A stretch of 64,000 nt of DNA from Chryseobacterium gleum (GTDB lineage Bacteria > Bacteroidota > Bacteroidia > Flavobacteriales > Flavobacteriaceae), in the NCBI GenBank assembly GCA_945881885.1, contig CAMCVI010000001.1, positions 124,001 through 188,000 on the forward strand, written 5' to 3'. The notes under the pieces are model-generated. The model ran no database searches and had not been told where the DNA came from. It saw only the letters and a program-made list of their open reading frames with translations. The position numbers were made by a program, and so were the translations under genes. Of this stretch, positions 35,071-44,593 are shown in pieces; the first letter of the stretch is position 1, and every line of letters begins with the position of its first letter.

Positions 35071-36753
35071 ATGAAAAAGTATTTTTTATTGTTTTTCGTT
35101 ACAAGCCAAATAGTTTTTGCTCAATATCCAACGGATTATTTTCGATCTCCTTTAGATATTCCAATAAATTTATCAGGTACTTTTGGCGAATTACGTTCCA
35201 ATCATTTTCATTCAGGTTTAGATATTCGCACCAATAATATTGAAGGTTTACCAGTATACGCTGCTGCAGACGGAATAGTTGTAAGAATTAAAGTTTCGCC
35301 ATTTGGCTACGGAAAAGCTTTGTACATAGCTCATCCAAATGGATATACAACCGTTTACGGGCATTTACAAAAATTTAGCGAAAAAATAGAAGCGTACGTA
35401 AAAGAACAACAATACCGTCAGAAAAGTTTTGAAGTAGAATTATATCCCAGCAACATAAAAGTTACACAATCAGAAATTATTGCCTTGTCTGGGAATTCTG
35501 GCGGTAGTGGAGGCCCACATTTGCATTTTGAGTTTAGAGATACGGCTTCAGAAAAAATCATCAATCCAATGGCTTTTGGTATTAACAAGCTAATTAAAGA
35601 TGAATTTAATCCTGTTATTTCTAGTTTGATGGTGTATCCTGCAAATGATTCAACCTACGTAAATAAAAGCAGAAATCCAGTTAGTTTGTCTTTACAAAAA
35701 CAAGTTGACGGTACTTTTTTAGCTACAAAAGTCGTAGCGAATGGAAAAATTGGTTTCGCGCTTAACTCCTTTGATTTGTCTACTAATAAGTACAACAAAA
35801 CCGGAATTTATAAAGTAGAAACCTTTTTAAATGGTTCACCAAATTTTAAATACGAATTCGAAACTTTTGCTTTTGACGAATCGAAACACATTAATTATTT
35901 TATTGATTTCAATACATTCAAAAAATTAAAACAACGCTTTCAAAAATTATTTACAAAGGAAAGTTATCCTTTGTCAATTGTTAGTGCAAATACCAAAAAT
36001 GGGTTTTTAGACATTAAACCTAACATAAATTACACTTATAAAATTATAGTTTCTGATTTTCACGGAAATACAACTGTTGTAAATGTGCCAATTTCGTTTG
36101 AAAGAACAAATCAAATTCCCGCATCATCAAAAACAGTCTCAAAAGAAAATTATTTTATAAAGTACAAATCAGAATATAATTTTGAGTTTGAAAAAACTGC
36201 CGTGTATTTTCCACCATTTTCTTTGTATCAAAATGCAACCTTAAATATTGCTGAAAAAAATGGAGTTTTGGATCTAGAAAATAATTTTGAAGCCATTCAA
36301 AACGCATTAACAGTAACTTTAGACATTTCAGAATTGTCAGAGGAAGACCAAAAGAAAGCTTTTGTAGGAACAGTTTCAGGTTATAATATAGAGTATAATG
36401 CTTCTTATAGGAAAAATACAAAAATTTCTGCAAAAGTAAAATCATTTGGAAAATATAAAGTTGGAATCGACAACGTGGCACCTAGAATTTATAATCCTAA
36501 TTTTATTGAAGGCAGCAATATTTCAAAATTAAAAACGTTAAGTGTTTCTATTAGCGATGCACTTTCTGGAATTGACAGTTATGCTGCTTATTTAAATGAA
36601 GAATGGATTTTAATGGAATACGATTATAAAACCAAAAAATTGGTTCATAATTTTGAAGATGGAAAAGTAATTTCAGGCGCTAATAGTATTAAAATTGTGG
36701 TAACAGATAAATTAAACAACACGGCCACTTTTTTATCTAATTTTATTTATTAA
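35071..36753 (+). CDS. M23-family metallopeptidase (LytM-like), secreted
   Basis: A 560-residue protein with a signal peptide (MKKYFLLFFVTSQIVFAQ). The start at 35071 is preferred over 35005 because the added 22 residues precede a good signal. A -33-like TTG (35029) and the imperfect box TATTTTAG lie just upstream. The LytM zinc site has the first ligand in HSGLDIRTN near residue 46 and the HLHFEFRD motif near residue 149. The C-terminal 400 residues hold beta-sandwich-like stretches and no clear second catalytic domain. It probably trims peptidoglycan cross-links in the periplasm. The TonB-dependent receptor gene starts 2 bases after its stop. Confidence 0.92.
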   Translation: MKKYFLLFFVTSQIVFAQYPTDYFRSPLDIPINLSGTFGELRSNHFHSGLDIRTNNIEGLPVYAAADGIVVRIKVSPFGYGKALYIAHPNGYTTVYGHLQKFSEKIEAYVKEQQYRQKSFEVELYPSNIKVTQSEIIALSGNSGGSGGPHLHFEFRDTASEKIINPMAFGINKLIKDEFNPVISSLMVYPANDSTYVNKSRNPVSLSLQKQVDGTFLATKVVANGKIGFALNSFDLSTNKYNKTGIYKVETFLNGSPNFKYEFETFAFDESKHINYFIDFNTFKKLKQRFQKLFTKESYPLSIVSANTKNGFLDIKPNINYTYKIIVSDFHGNTTVVNVPISFERTNQIPASSKTVSKENYFIKYKSEYNFEFEKTAVYFPPFSLYQNATLNIAEKNGVLDLENNFEAIQNALTVTLDISELSEEDQKKAFVGTVSGYNIEYNASYRKNTKISAKVKSFGKYKVGIDNVAPRIYNPNFIEGSNISKLKTLSVSISDALSGIDSYAAYLNEEWILMEYDYKTKKLVHNFEDGKVISGANSIKIVVTDKLNNTATFLSNFIY

Positions 36754-36755
36754 TT

Positions 36756-39224
36756 ATGAGTTTTATCATAAAGTCATTTCGATATATCTTATTTTTTGTT
36801 TTAATTTCCGCTTTTTCGTTTGCTCAAAAAGCCAGAATTAAAGGAATTGTTTTAAACGAAAATCAGATGCCTATTGAAAATGTTTTGGTAAGTTCACCTA
36901 CATCAAATACAGTTACTAATAAAAATGGTTTTTATGAATTAGAAATTGCTTCAAATGTAGAAATTACCATTTCATTTTACATTTCTTCATTTAAAAAATC
37001 CACTTACAAAGTAAAGTTAAAACCCAATGAAGATTTTGAATGGAACCCGATTTTAGGAACTATTAATGAAGTAATTGAAACCGTTGTTATCACAGGAAAA
37101 AACAGAAATATCAATGGAGCCACAGCACTTTCGCCAGTTTTATTAAGACGTATTCCTGGTGGAAATGCCGGAGTTGAAAATTTGATTAAAACACTTCCAG
37201 GTGTGTATTCAAATAACGAATTAAGTACTTCTTATGCAGTTCGGGGCGGAAATTATGATGAAAATTTAGTATACGTAAATGAAATTGAAGTCTATCGTCC
37301 GTTTTTGGTTCGCTCTGGGCAACAAGAAGGTTTAAGTTTTACCAATACTGATATGGTTCAGAATATTGATTTTTACGCAGGTGGATTTCAAGCAAAATAT
37401 GGCGATAAATTAGCTTCTGTTTTAGACATTGCTTATCGAAATCCAAAAACATTTCATGCAGGTTTAGAAGCTAGTTTTTTAGGAGGAAGTATTTTTGCGG
37501 AAGGCGTTTCAAAAAATCAAAAATGGAGCAATATTACCGGAGTCCGTTACAGAAATAATGCGCTACTAATCAACAGTCAGGAAACACAAGCCAATTATCA
37601 ACCTTCATTTTTAGATGTGCAATCGTTGTTTAACTTTAATTTAAACACCAAATGGAATTTTAGTTTTTTAGGAAATATCGCACAAAACAATTACAATTAT
37701 CAGCCAACTTCTCGTCAGACAAATTTTGGTACTATAAGCGAACCAATTGCCTTATTAATTCAATATGAAGGACAAGAGAAAGATACTTATGCGACCTTTT
37801 TTGGTGCAATAAAATCTGTATTTGAACCTAATAAGGACAATAAATACAAACATATTTCATCGGCTTATCACACTGTAGAGCAAGAATATTATGATATTTT
37901 AGCACAATATCGCTTAGGCGAAGTAGATGCAAATATTGGTTCTGAAACCTTTGGAAACGTGGTGTTTTCTCGCGGAATTGGTTCGCAACTAAATCATGCA
38001 AGAAATAATTTAGATGCTTTAATTGTAACGAATGAAATTAAGGGAAATCATAAATTAAATGATGACAATGCAATTGAATGGAGTTTTAAACACAATTTCG
38101 AAAATATTAGAGATAGGGTAGTAGAGTGGGAAGTTATTGATTCCGCAGGATTTTCATTACCAAATCCAGAATTGGAATATATTAATGACCAACCATATAA
38201 TCCTTATTTTGGACCTTTAGCGCCTTACCAAAACGTGCGTGCAAAAAACAATACTACTATAAATCGATTCAATTCCTACTTAAATTGGAATTATGAAGGT
38301 TTGATTGGATCGCATACTTATTATGTAAATGCTGGAATTCGTGGACAAAGTTGGCTGGCTTCAAATAACGGAATCTCAGGAAATAATCAATTTACATTTT
38401 CTCCAAGAGCACAATTTATTTTGAAACCTAATTGGGATAAAGAAATGGTTTTTCGTTTTTCTGTCGGAGTTTACAATCAGCCGCCTTTTTATAGAGAATT
38501 ACGTGCCAGTGATGGTTCAGTAAATCCGAATGTAAAAGATCAAAAATCTATTCATTTTGTTTTTGGACACGATTATAGTTTTCAAATGTGGAACAGACCT
38601 TTTAAATTAGTGAGTGAAGCCTATTACAAAACCATGACAGATGTAAACGCTTATACAATTGATAACGTACGAATTAGATACGAAGCAAATAACAATGCCA
38701 CCGCTTATGTATATGGTATTGATGGAAGACTTAATGGAGAGTTTGTTCCTGGCGTGGAATCTTGGTTTACGTTTGGTTATTTAAAAACAGAAGAAAATCA
38801 GGGTGGAAAAGGTTTTATTGCTCGTCCTACAGACCAACGATTGAAATTTGCTATTTTATTTCAAGATTATATGCCCAATATTCCTAGTTTAAAAATGTAC
38901 CTAAATTTAGTTTATAATACAGGATTGCCTGGTGGTTCGCCAGCTTATGCAGATCCATATTTGTATCAAACACGTTTAAACGATTATAGAAGAGCCGATA
39001 CCGGATTTTCTTATGTTTTTAAAGATGCAAAATTGGGCGGACACAGAAAATGGTTAGCTAATTTTTCTGAATTTAGTTTGGGTTTTGAAATTTATAATAT
39101 GTTTAATAATCAAAACTCTATTACAAATACATGGGTGCGAGATGTGTATACCAAAACACAATACGGTGTGCCCAACTATTTAACCACACGAACGTTTAAT
39201 TTGAAATTAAGCATGAGAATTTAA
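36756..39224 (+). CDS. TonB-dependent receptor with regulatory-like domain
   Basis: An 822-residue outer-membrane receptor with a signal peptide (MSFIIKSFRYILFFVLISAFSFAQ, first 24 residues), a carboxypeptidase-D-regulatory-like domain (about 25-105), and a plug (about 125-220) with IPGGNAGVENLIKTLPGV and AVRGGNYDENLVYVN. The barrel ends at FNLKLSMRI. This arrangement is like the non-SusC TonB receptors common in flavobacteria. The gene is 2 bases after the M23 peptidase stop, likely in one operon. Substrate unknown. Confidence 0.92.
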   Translation: MSFIIKSFRYILFFVLISAFSFAQKARIKGIVLNENQMPIENVLVSSPTSNTVTNKNGFYELEIASNVEITISFYISSFKKSTYKVKLKPNEDFEWNPILGTINEVIETVVITGKNRNINGATALSPVLLRRIPGGNAGVENLIKTLPGVYSNNELSTSYAVRGGNYDENLVYVNEIEVYRPFLVRSGQQEGLSFTNTDMVQNIDFYAGGFQAKYGDKLASVLDIAYRNPKTFHAGLEASFLGGSIFAEGVSKNQKWSNITGVRYRNNALLINSQETQANYQPSFLDVQSLFNFNLNTKWNFSFLGNIAQNNYNYQPTSRQTNFGTISEPIALLIQYEGQEKDTYATFFGAIKSVFEPNKDNKYKHISSAYHTVEQEYYDILAQYRLGEVDANIGSETFGNVVFSRGIGSQLNHARNNLDALIVTNEIKGNHKLNDDNAIEWSFKHNFENIRDRVVEWEVIDSAGFSLPNPELEYINDQPYNPYFGPLAPYQNVRAKNNTTINRFNSYLNWNYEGLIGSHTYYVNAGIRGQSWLASNNGISGNNQFTFSPRAQFILKPNWDKEMVFRFSVGVYNQPPFYRELRASDGSVNPNVKDQKSIHFVFGHDYSFQMWNRPFKLVSEAYYKTMTDVNAYTIDNVRIRYEANNNATAYVYGIDGRLNGEFVPGVESWFTFGYLKTEENQGGKGFIARPTDQRLKFAILFQDYMPNIPSLKMYLNLVYNTGLPGGSPAYADPYLYQTRLNDYRRADTGFSYVFKDAKLGGHRKWLANFSEFSLGFEIYNMFNNQNSITNTWVRDVYTKTQYGVPNYLTTRTFNLKLSMRI

Positions 39225-39227
39225 GCT

Positions 39228-39262
39228 TGGTACACAGATTAGACGGATTGAACGGATTTTTA
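39228..39262. repeat. Dispersed GGTACACAGATT repeat, single copy
   Basis: GGTACACAGATTAGACGG then ATTGAACGGATTTTTA, directly after the receptor stop. It belongs to the same family as 23584, 50932 and 51353. The rest of the gap to 39352 is AT-rich with no clear signal. Confidence 0.7.
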
Positions 39263-39352
39263 TTTTTTTAAAATCTTTAATTCAAAAAATAAAAATAAAG
39301 AATAATTGCATTTTTAAGTATTTTATACTCAAACCAAATACTCCGAAAAATT

Positions 39353-41188
39353 TTATTCTAAACTTTGTAAGGCTACTAATCTGGCATACATTCCGTTTTT
39401 CGCAATTAGTTCGGCGTGTTTGCCTTGCTCTACAATTTCACCTTTTTGCATTACAATAATGTTGTCTGCTTTTTGAATGGTTGATAAACGGTGTGCAATT
39501 ACAATAGAAGTTCGGTTTTGCATCATTTTTTCTAAAGCATCTTGAACCAATTTTTCACTCTCAGTATCTAAAGCAGAAGTCGCTTCGTCTAAAATCATAA
39601 TTGGTGGATTTTTTAACACTGCTCTTGCAATAGACAAACGTTGTTTTTGTCCACCCGATAATTTTCCACCAGCATCGCCAATATTGGTGTCAATTCCATT
39701 AGGAAGTGAAACTACAAATTCGTAGGCATTTGCAATTTTTAAAGCTTCAATAATTTCTTCATCGGTGGCACTCGGCTTTCCAATTAGTAAATTGTTTTTT
39801 ATAGATTCGTTGAACAAGATTGAATCTTGTGTAACCAAACCGATTAAACCACGTAATGCATGCATATCCCAATCTCTAACTTCTACACCATCCACTTCAA
39901 TTGAACCTTCTTGTATGTCATAAAAACGAGTTAATAAATTAGCAATGGTACTTTTTCCGGAACCTGATTGTCCAACTAAAGCTACAGTTTTACCTTTTTC
40001 TACCTCAAAAGAAAAGTTTTTCAATACATTATCATCTTCATAGGCAAAATTGATATTTTTTACAGAAATGCCTTTTTCAAAAGTATGTTTTACGAATGCA
40101 TTTGGTTTGTTAAACACAATATTTTCTTGTTCTAACAACGTAAAAACCCTTTCGGCAGCTGCCAAACCACTTTTTACCTGGTAAGATGCCTTAGATATTG
40201 CTTTCGCTGGGGTTAAAATAGTATAGGCCAGTCCAATATATCCTACAAAAGAGGAGTTGTCCAAGCTTTTTTCAATTAAAACAAGGTAACCACCGTAAAG
40301 CAACAAAACCGCTATTGTAACTATGCCTAAAAATTCGCTAACCGGTGAAGCAAGATTATTTTTGTTAGCTATACTAGTTGATAATTTCAATAATCTTTCT
40401 AGGGAATCGTTAAATTTTTGTATGAAAGAGTTTTCTGCATTATAACTTTTAACGACTTTTAATCCCGTTAAGGTTTCATCTAAAGTAGAGATAAAAATAC
40501 CTTGTTCTTGTTGAACTCTCGTTGATTTCGATTTTAAATTTTTACCAATTCTTGATATTATTAAACCTGAAATTGGAATAAAAATAAAGACAAAAACCGT
40601 TAATTTAAAACTAATTAATATCATAGAAATTAATGAAAATAAAATAGTCATAGGATCTCTAACAATCAATTCAAATATTTGGAAAAAGGAATTTTGTACT
40701 TCACCCACATCACCTAACATTTTCGTCATTACGTCACCTTTTTTTTGCTCAGAATAGTAAGAAATAGGCAAATGAATAATTTTCTTATATAATTTTTTTC
40801 GCAGATCGTTTAAAACACCATTTCTAAGAATAGTGATTTGAAATGATGCCAAATACCCAAAAATATTTTTAAAAAATGCAACAATTAAAATAAAACCAAC
40901 TACGTAATATAAAACATGAAGAGTTCCGTTTTCTTCTGCGGCTTTCGTTAAATAAAAGTTAGAATAATCACCCAAATAATCACCAAGTTTACCTATTCCT
41001 TCATACGTTGGTAATTTAATTTCTTCATCTCCTTTTTTTTCCTCAAAAAGAACGCGTAAAGTAGGTATTAAACTAACCATTAAAAGTGTAGAAAATAATG
41101 CATAAAATGTATTATAAATTACATTTAAAATAGCATTTTTTTTATACTTTTTTACAAAAGGTATTATTTTTTTTAAATTTTGATCCAT
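39353..41188 (-). CDS. ABC exporter, MsbA-like (permease fused to ATPase)
   Basis: A 611-residue ABC half-transporter: six membrane segments in the first 330 residues and an ATPase domain after. Walker A GQSGSGKST near residue 404, signature LSGGQKQRLSIARA near 509, Walker B MILDEATSALD near 530 and the H-loop IVIAHRLST near 564. The MsbA-type family exports lipids, peptides or drugs, usually as a homodimer. Its ATG overlaps the stop of the phosphohexomutase gene, so the two are coupled. Substrate not determined. Confidence 0.93.
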   Translation of the reverse strand: MDQNLKKIIPFVKKYKKNAILNVIYNTFYALFSTLLMVSLIPTLRVLFEEKKGDEEIKLPTYEGIGKLGDYLGDYSNFYLTKAAEENGTLHVLYYVVGFILIVAFFKNIFGYLASFQITILRNGVLNDLRKKLYKKIIHLPISYYSEQKKGDVMTKMLGDVGEVQNSFFQIFELIVRDPMTILFSLISMILISFKLTVFVFIFIPISGLIISRIGKNLKSKSTRVQQEQGIFISTLDETLTGLKVVKSYNAENSFIQKFNDSLERLLKLSTSIANKNNLASPVSEFLGIVTIAVLLLYGGYLVLIEKSLDNSSFVGYIGLAYTILTPAKAISKASYQVKSGLAAAERVFTLLEQENIVFNKPNAFVKHTFEKGISVKNINFAYEDDNVLKNFSFEVEKGKTVALVGQSGSGKSTIANLLTRFYDIQEGSIEVDGVEVRDWDMHALRGLIGLVTQDSILFNESIKNNLLIGKPSATDEEIIEALKIANAYEFVVSLPNGIDTNIGDAGGKLSGGQKQRLSIARAVLKNPPIMILDEATSALDTESEKLVQDALEKMMQNRTSIVIAHRLSTIQKADNIIVMQKGEIVEQGKHAELIAKNGMYARLVALQSLE

Positions 41189-42915
41189 TAGTTTAATTTC
41201 ATTTCAGTGATGATGTTCTGAATTTTGGTATCTAAAAATATATTGGCTTCTTCGAAATCGGATGCAATTTCTAAAATGGCGTTGACGCTAAAATAAAATT
41301 TAATTTTTGGTTCGGTTCCACTTGGTCTGGCGCAAATTTTGGTACCATCTTCTAAATAATAAATCAACACATTCGATTTTGGAATGTCTAATTTAAATGT
41401 TTCATTATTTATTAAATCACGAGCAGTTGTGTTTTGGTAATCTTCAATACAAACTACGCGTTGTCCGTTGATAGTTTCCATTGGATTGTCACGTAAATCT
41501 ACCATCATTTGATTGATTTCTACCAAACCTTCTTTGCCTTTTTTTGTTAAAGATATTAAATGTTCTTTATAAAAACCAAAATCTAAGTATAAGTTAATCA
41601 GTTCTTTAAACAAACTACTTCCAGAAGCTTTGGCTTGTGCGGCAATTTCGCAAACCAATAAACTTGCCGCAACGGCATCTTTATCTCTTACGGCATCACC
41701 CACCATATATCCGAAGCTTTCTTCGCCACCGCCAATAAATTTTTGATTTGGAAAGTCTTTAATAAATTTCGCAATCCATTTGAAACCTGTTAATCCTACT
41801 TTACATTCAATTCCGTAAGCACTTGCTAGTTCAAGCATCATTGGAGTCGAAACAATTGTAGAACCAATAAATTCAGTTCCTGTAATTTTGTCGGCACGTT
41901 TCCATTGTTCTAGTAAAAATGCCGTCATAACCACCATGGTTTGATTTCCGTTTAACAACATCATTTTACCATTTGTATCTCTAACAGCCACACCTAATCT
42001 ATCCGAATCTGGATCCGTACCAATTACTATATCAGCATTAACTTCGTCTGCTAAAGCAATTGCCATAGCTAGTGCTTCTGGTTCTTCAGGATTTGGCGAT
42101 TTTACAGTTGGAAAATTTCCATCGGGAATTTCTTGTTCTTTTACAATGTTTACATTCGTGTAACCTGCTTTTGCTAAAACGGCCGGAATTGATTTCACAG
42201 AAGTTCCATGTAAAGGTGTAAAAACAATATTTAAATTTTCTTTAGCTGATTTTGGTGTATTAAAACTAGCATTTTCGATTGTAGAATTTATAAAAGCTTC
42301 ATCAACAGCTTCATCTATATATTCAATTAAATTTTCATTTGCTGAAAACAGAATATCACTATATTTTAATGCTTCAATTTCAGCAATAATTTCTGCATCT
42401 TGGGGCGGTACAATTTGCCCGCCATCTTGCCAATATACTTTGTATCCGTTATATTCTGGTGGATTGTGTGAAGCTGTTAATACAATTCCAGCGTGACAAT
42501 TTAAGTGCTTTAGTGCAAATGATAATTCTGGAGTAGGTCGTAATTCAGAAAATAAATACACTTTTATATTATTTGCTGAAAAAATATCCGCTACTATTTT
42601 CGCCAATGTATCGCTGTTTTTTCTACAATCGTAGGCAATAGCTACTTTTAGCTCTTCATTAGGAAAACATTTTTTTAAATAATTAGACAAGCCTTGCGTG
42701 TTTTTACCTAAAGTATATTTGTTTATACGATTGGTTCCAACACCCATAATACCTCGCATTCCGCCTGTGCCAAATTCCAAATTTTTGTAAAAAGCATCTT
42801 CTAAACCCTTTGGATTGGATGTCATTAATGCTTCAATTTCTGTTTTTGTATTTTGGTCGAAAGTAGGCGTAAGCCATTCGTTTACTTGATCTAATATGTT
42901 TTGTTCTATGTGCAT
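41188..42915 (-). CDS. Phospho-sugar mutase (phosphoglucomutase/phosphomannomutase)
   Basis: A 575-residue alpha-D-phosphohexomutase. The phosphoserine loop TASHNPPEYNGYKVYW is near residue 148, the metal loop DPDSDRLG near 303, the sugar-binding GGEESFGYMVGD near 388, and the C-terminal phosphate-binding RPSGTEPK near 530. It interconverts hexose-1- and hexose-6-phosphate for glycogen, glucose-1-phosphate or nucleotide-sugar supply. The 575 length fits the long Bacteroidota type. Sits in tandem with the MsbA-like gene. Confidence 0.94.
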   Translation of the reverse strand: MHIEQNILDQVNEWLTPTFDQNTKTEIEALMTSNPKGLEDAFYKNLEFGTGGMRGIMGVGTNRINKYTLGKNTQGLSNYLKKCFPNEELKVAIAYDCRKNSDTLAKIVADIFSANNIKVYLFSELRPTPELSFALKHLNCHAGIVLTASHNPPEYNGYKVYWQDGGQIVPPQDAEIIAEIEALKYSDILFSANENLIEYIDEAVDEAFINSTIENASFNTPKSAKENLNIVFTPLHGTSVKSIPAVLAKAGYTNVNIVKEQEIPDGNFPTVKSPNPEEPEALAMAIALADEVNADIVIGTDPDSDRLGVAVRDTNGKMMLLNGNQTMVVMTAFLLEQWKRADKITGTEFIGSTIVSTPMMLELASAYGIECKVGLTGFKWIAKFIKDFPNQKFIGGGEESFGYMVGDAVRDKDAVAASLLVCEIAAQAKASGSSLFKELINLYLDFGFYKEHLISLTKKGKEGLVEINQMMVDLRDNPMETINGQRVVCIEDYQNTTARDLINNETFKLDIPKSNVLIYYLEDGTKICARPSGTEPKIKFYFSVNAILEIASDFEEANIFLDTKIQNIITEMKLN

Positions 42916-42929
42916 AATTTTAACAATAA

Positions 42930-43445
42930 TTATTTTTTAAAGAGTTTCAAATATTTTTTGCAACTAACTAATAAGTTATAATAATAATGATTTGTGGCAC
43001 TGTAAGGATTTTTAAATTGTCCACTAAACGATGATTCTATTAATTTATCATTTCTAAAATAGAATAATTTTTCACTTACTACTGTTTGAATATTGTAATC
43101 AAAACTATCAGTTTTATTGTCGTATTTAAATGCCTTTTCCTGTCCATAAACAAAAATTAAGGAGTTATTTTGAATATAGTATTCATAAATGCTTATGTAG
43201 TTTGAAAATCCTACCCACTCAATAATTTTAACTACTTGACCGTTTTTAATATATGCTGTAACTTCCACTCCATTATCTGTATCATGTTTCAACCATTTTT
43301 CGTTGTCAAGCACCTTTTTTGTGTAAGTTGAGTCCTTATTTATTAGTTCAACTACTTTATTAATAGCCTTAATTTCTTCTTCAGTTTGTCCGAAAAAAAA
43401 GGTCGTTGATAATAAAAAAGTAAGAATGAAAATATATTTTCGCAT
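42930..43445 (-). CDS. Secreted hypothetical protein
   Basis: A 171-residue protein with a signal peptide (MRKYIFILTFLLSTTFFFGQ). The rest is polar and rich in Lys, Asn and Tyr without a recognised motif. No family identified. The phosphohexomutase gene starts 14 bases downstream and the hairpin region 43478-43618 lies upstream. Confidence 0.6.
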   Translation of the reverse strand: MRKYIFILTFLLSTTFFFGQTEEEIKAINKVVELINKDSTYTKKVLDNEKWLKHDTDNGVEVTAYIKNGQVVKIIEWVGFSNYISIYEYYIQNNSLIFVYGQEKAFKYDNKTDSFDYNIQTVVSEKLFYFRNDKLIESSFSGQFKNPYSATNHYYYNLLVSCKKYLKLFKK

Positions 43446-43477
43446 TGTCTAAATTTATTTTTCTCTTATACCCAATC

Positions 43478-43533
43478 TTGTCATGCTGAAAGCATCTCTT
43501 ATAAACCTCATTGAGACGCTTTCAGCGTGACAA
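43478..43533. repeat. Dispersed inverted repeat TTGTCATGCTGAAAGCATCTC
   Basis: Left arm 43478-43498 and right arm 43513-43533 form a 21-bp stem with two G-U-type pairs and a 14-base loop. A single-arm relative lies at 50986-51006 with 20 of 21 bases matching. On the minus strand it could also end transcripts of the GT2 gene. Confidence 0.8.
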
Positions 43534-43595
43534 ACTTTGTGGTCGATTTATTTATCTTGATGACGCAATTTACATCCTCAATATTTTATTATTTT

Positions 43596-43618
43596 TGGTA
43601 TCACATTTTGTGATACCA
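43596..43618. promoter_or_regulatory. Perfect 23-bp dyad (TGGTATCACA, TTT, TGTGATACCA)
   Basis: A perfect inverted repeat with 10-bp arms in the gap between the GT2 gene and the secreted protein gene. A related half-site ATCACAAATTGT is at 43630-43641. It could be a regulator binding site or part of a terminator. On the minus strand it is not followed by a T-run. Confidence 0.5.
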
Positions 43619-43651
43619 TAATTTCTAAAATCACAAATTGTAACCTTAAAA

Positions 43652-44593
43652 CTATAATGTATCTTCTATTTTATATCGTTCTTCGTTGCTTTTGGTGCGT
43701 AAAATAATTTCTCCTAAAAAACCGGCTAAAAATAATTGTGTTCCAATAATCATAGTAGTTAAGGCGATATAAAATTCGGGTCTGTTCGTAATTAAACGTG
43801 CTGTTTTATGGATGAAAAGCTTATCGACTCCTAAATATACTGTTAGAATAAATCCAATAAAAAACATTAAACTTCCTAGCAATCCGAAGAAATGCATAGG
43901 ACGTTTGCCGAATTTTGAAATGAACCAAATGGTAATTAAATCTAAAAATCCGTTTACAAATCTATCGATACCAAATTTCGAACTTCCATATTTTCTGGCT
44001 TGATGAATAACAACTTTTTCACCAATTTTTGAAAATCCAGCATTTTTAGCTAAAACAGGAATGTAACGATGCATTTCACCTAAAACTTCGATATTTTTAA
44101 TTACTATGTTTTTGTAAGCTTTTAAACCACAATTGAAATCGTTAAGTTGTACACCTGAAATTTTTCTTGCAGCCCAATTGAATAATTTTGAGGGAATATT
44201 TTTAAAAACTACAGAATCGTAGCGTTTTTTCTTCCAACCAGAAATTAAATCAAATCCTTGATTTTGAACTAAATCATACAATTCTGGAATTTCATCTGGA
44301 CTATCTTGTAAATCGGCATCCATAGTAATAATTACATCGCCTAAAGCTTTTGCAAAACCAGCATGTAGCGCTTGACTTTTGCCATAATTGCGCAAAAATT
44401 TAATTCCTTTGATGTTGGAATTGGTTTTTTGTAAGTCTAAAATAGTTTGCCAAGACCCGTCCGTGCTACCGTCATCTATAAACAATACTTCATAAGAAAA
44501 GTTATGACTCGTCATAACTTTCTCAATCCATTTTGATAATTCTGGTAACGATTCTTGTTCGTTTAATAAGGGAATTATTAATGATAAATTCAT
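43652..44593 (-). CDS. Family 2 glycosyltransferase with two C-terminal membrane segments
   Basis: A 313-residue GT-A protein of the DPM1/GtrB/ArnC-like type. The N-terminal sugar-nucleotide domain has DDGSTDGSW near residue 41 and DADLQDSPDEIPELY near 92. Two hydrophobic segments near residues 230 and 270 anchor it. Such enzymes move a sugar from a nucleotide donor to undecaprenyl phosphate. It follows the DUF4199 gene with no spacer. Confidence 0.9.
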   Translation of the reverse strand: MNLSLIIPLLNEQESLPELSKWIEKVMTSHNFSYEVLFIDDGSTDGSWQTILDLQKTNSNIKGIKFLRNYGKSQALHAGFAKALGDVIITMDADLQDSPDEIPELYDLVQNQGFDLISGWKKKRYDSVVFKNIPSKLFNWAARKISGVQLNDFNCGLKAYKNIVIKNIEVLGEMHRYIPVLAKNAGFSKIGEKVVIHQARKYGSSKFGIDRFVNGFLDLITIWFISKFGKRPMHFFGLLGSLMFFIGFILTVYLGVDKLFIHKTARLITNRPEFYIALTTMIIGTQLFLAGFLGEIILRTKSNEERYKIEDTL

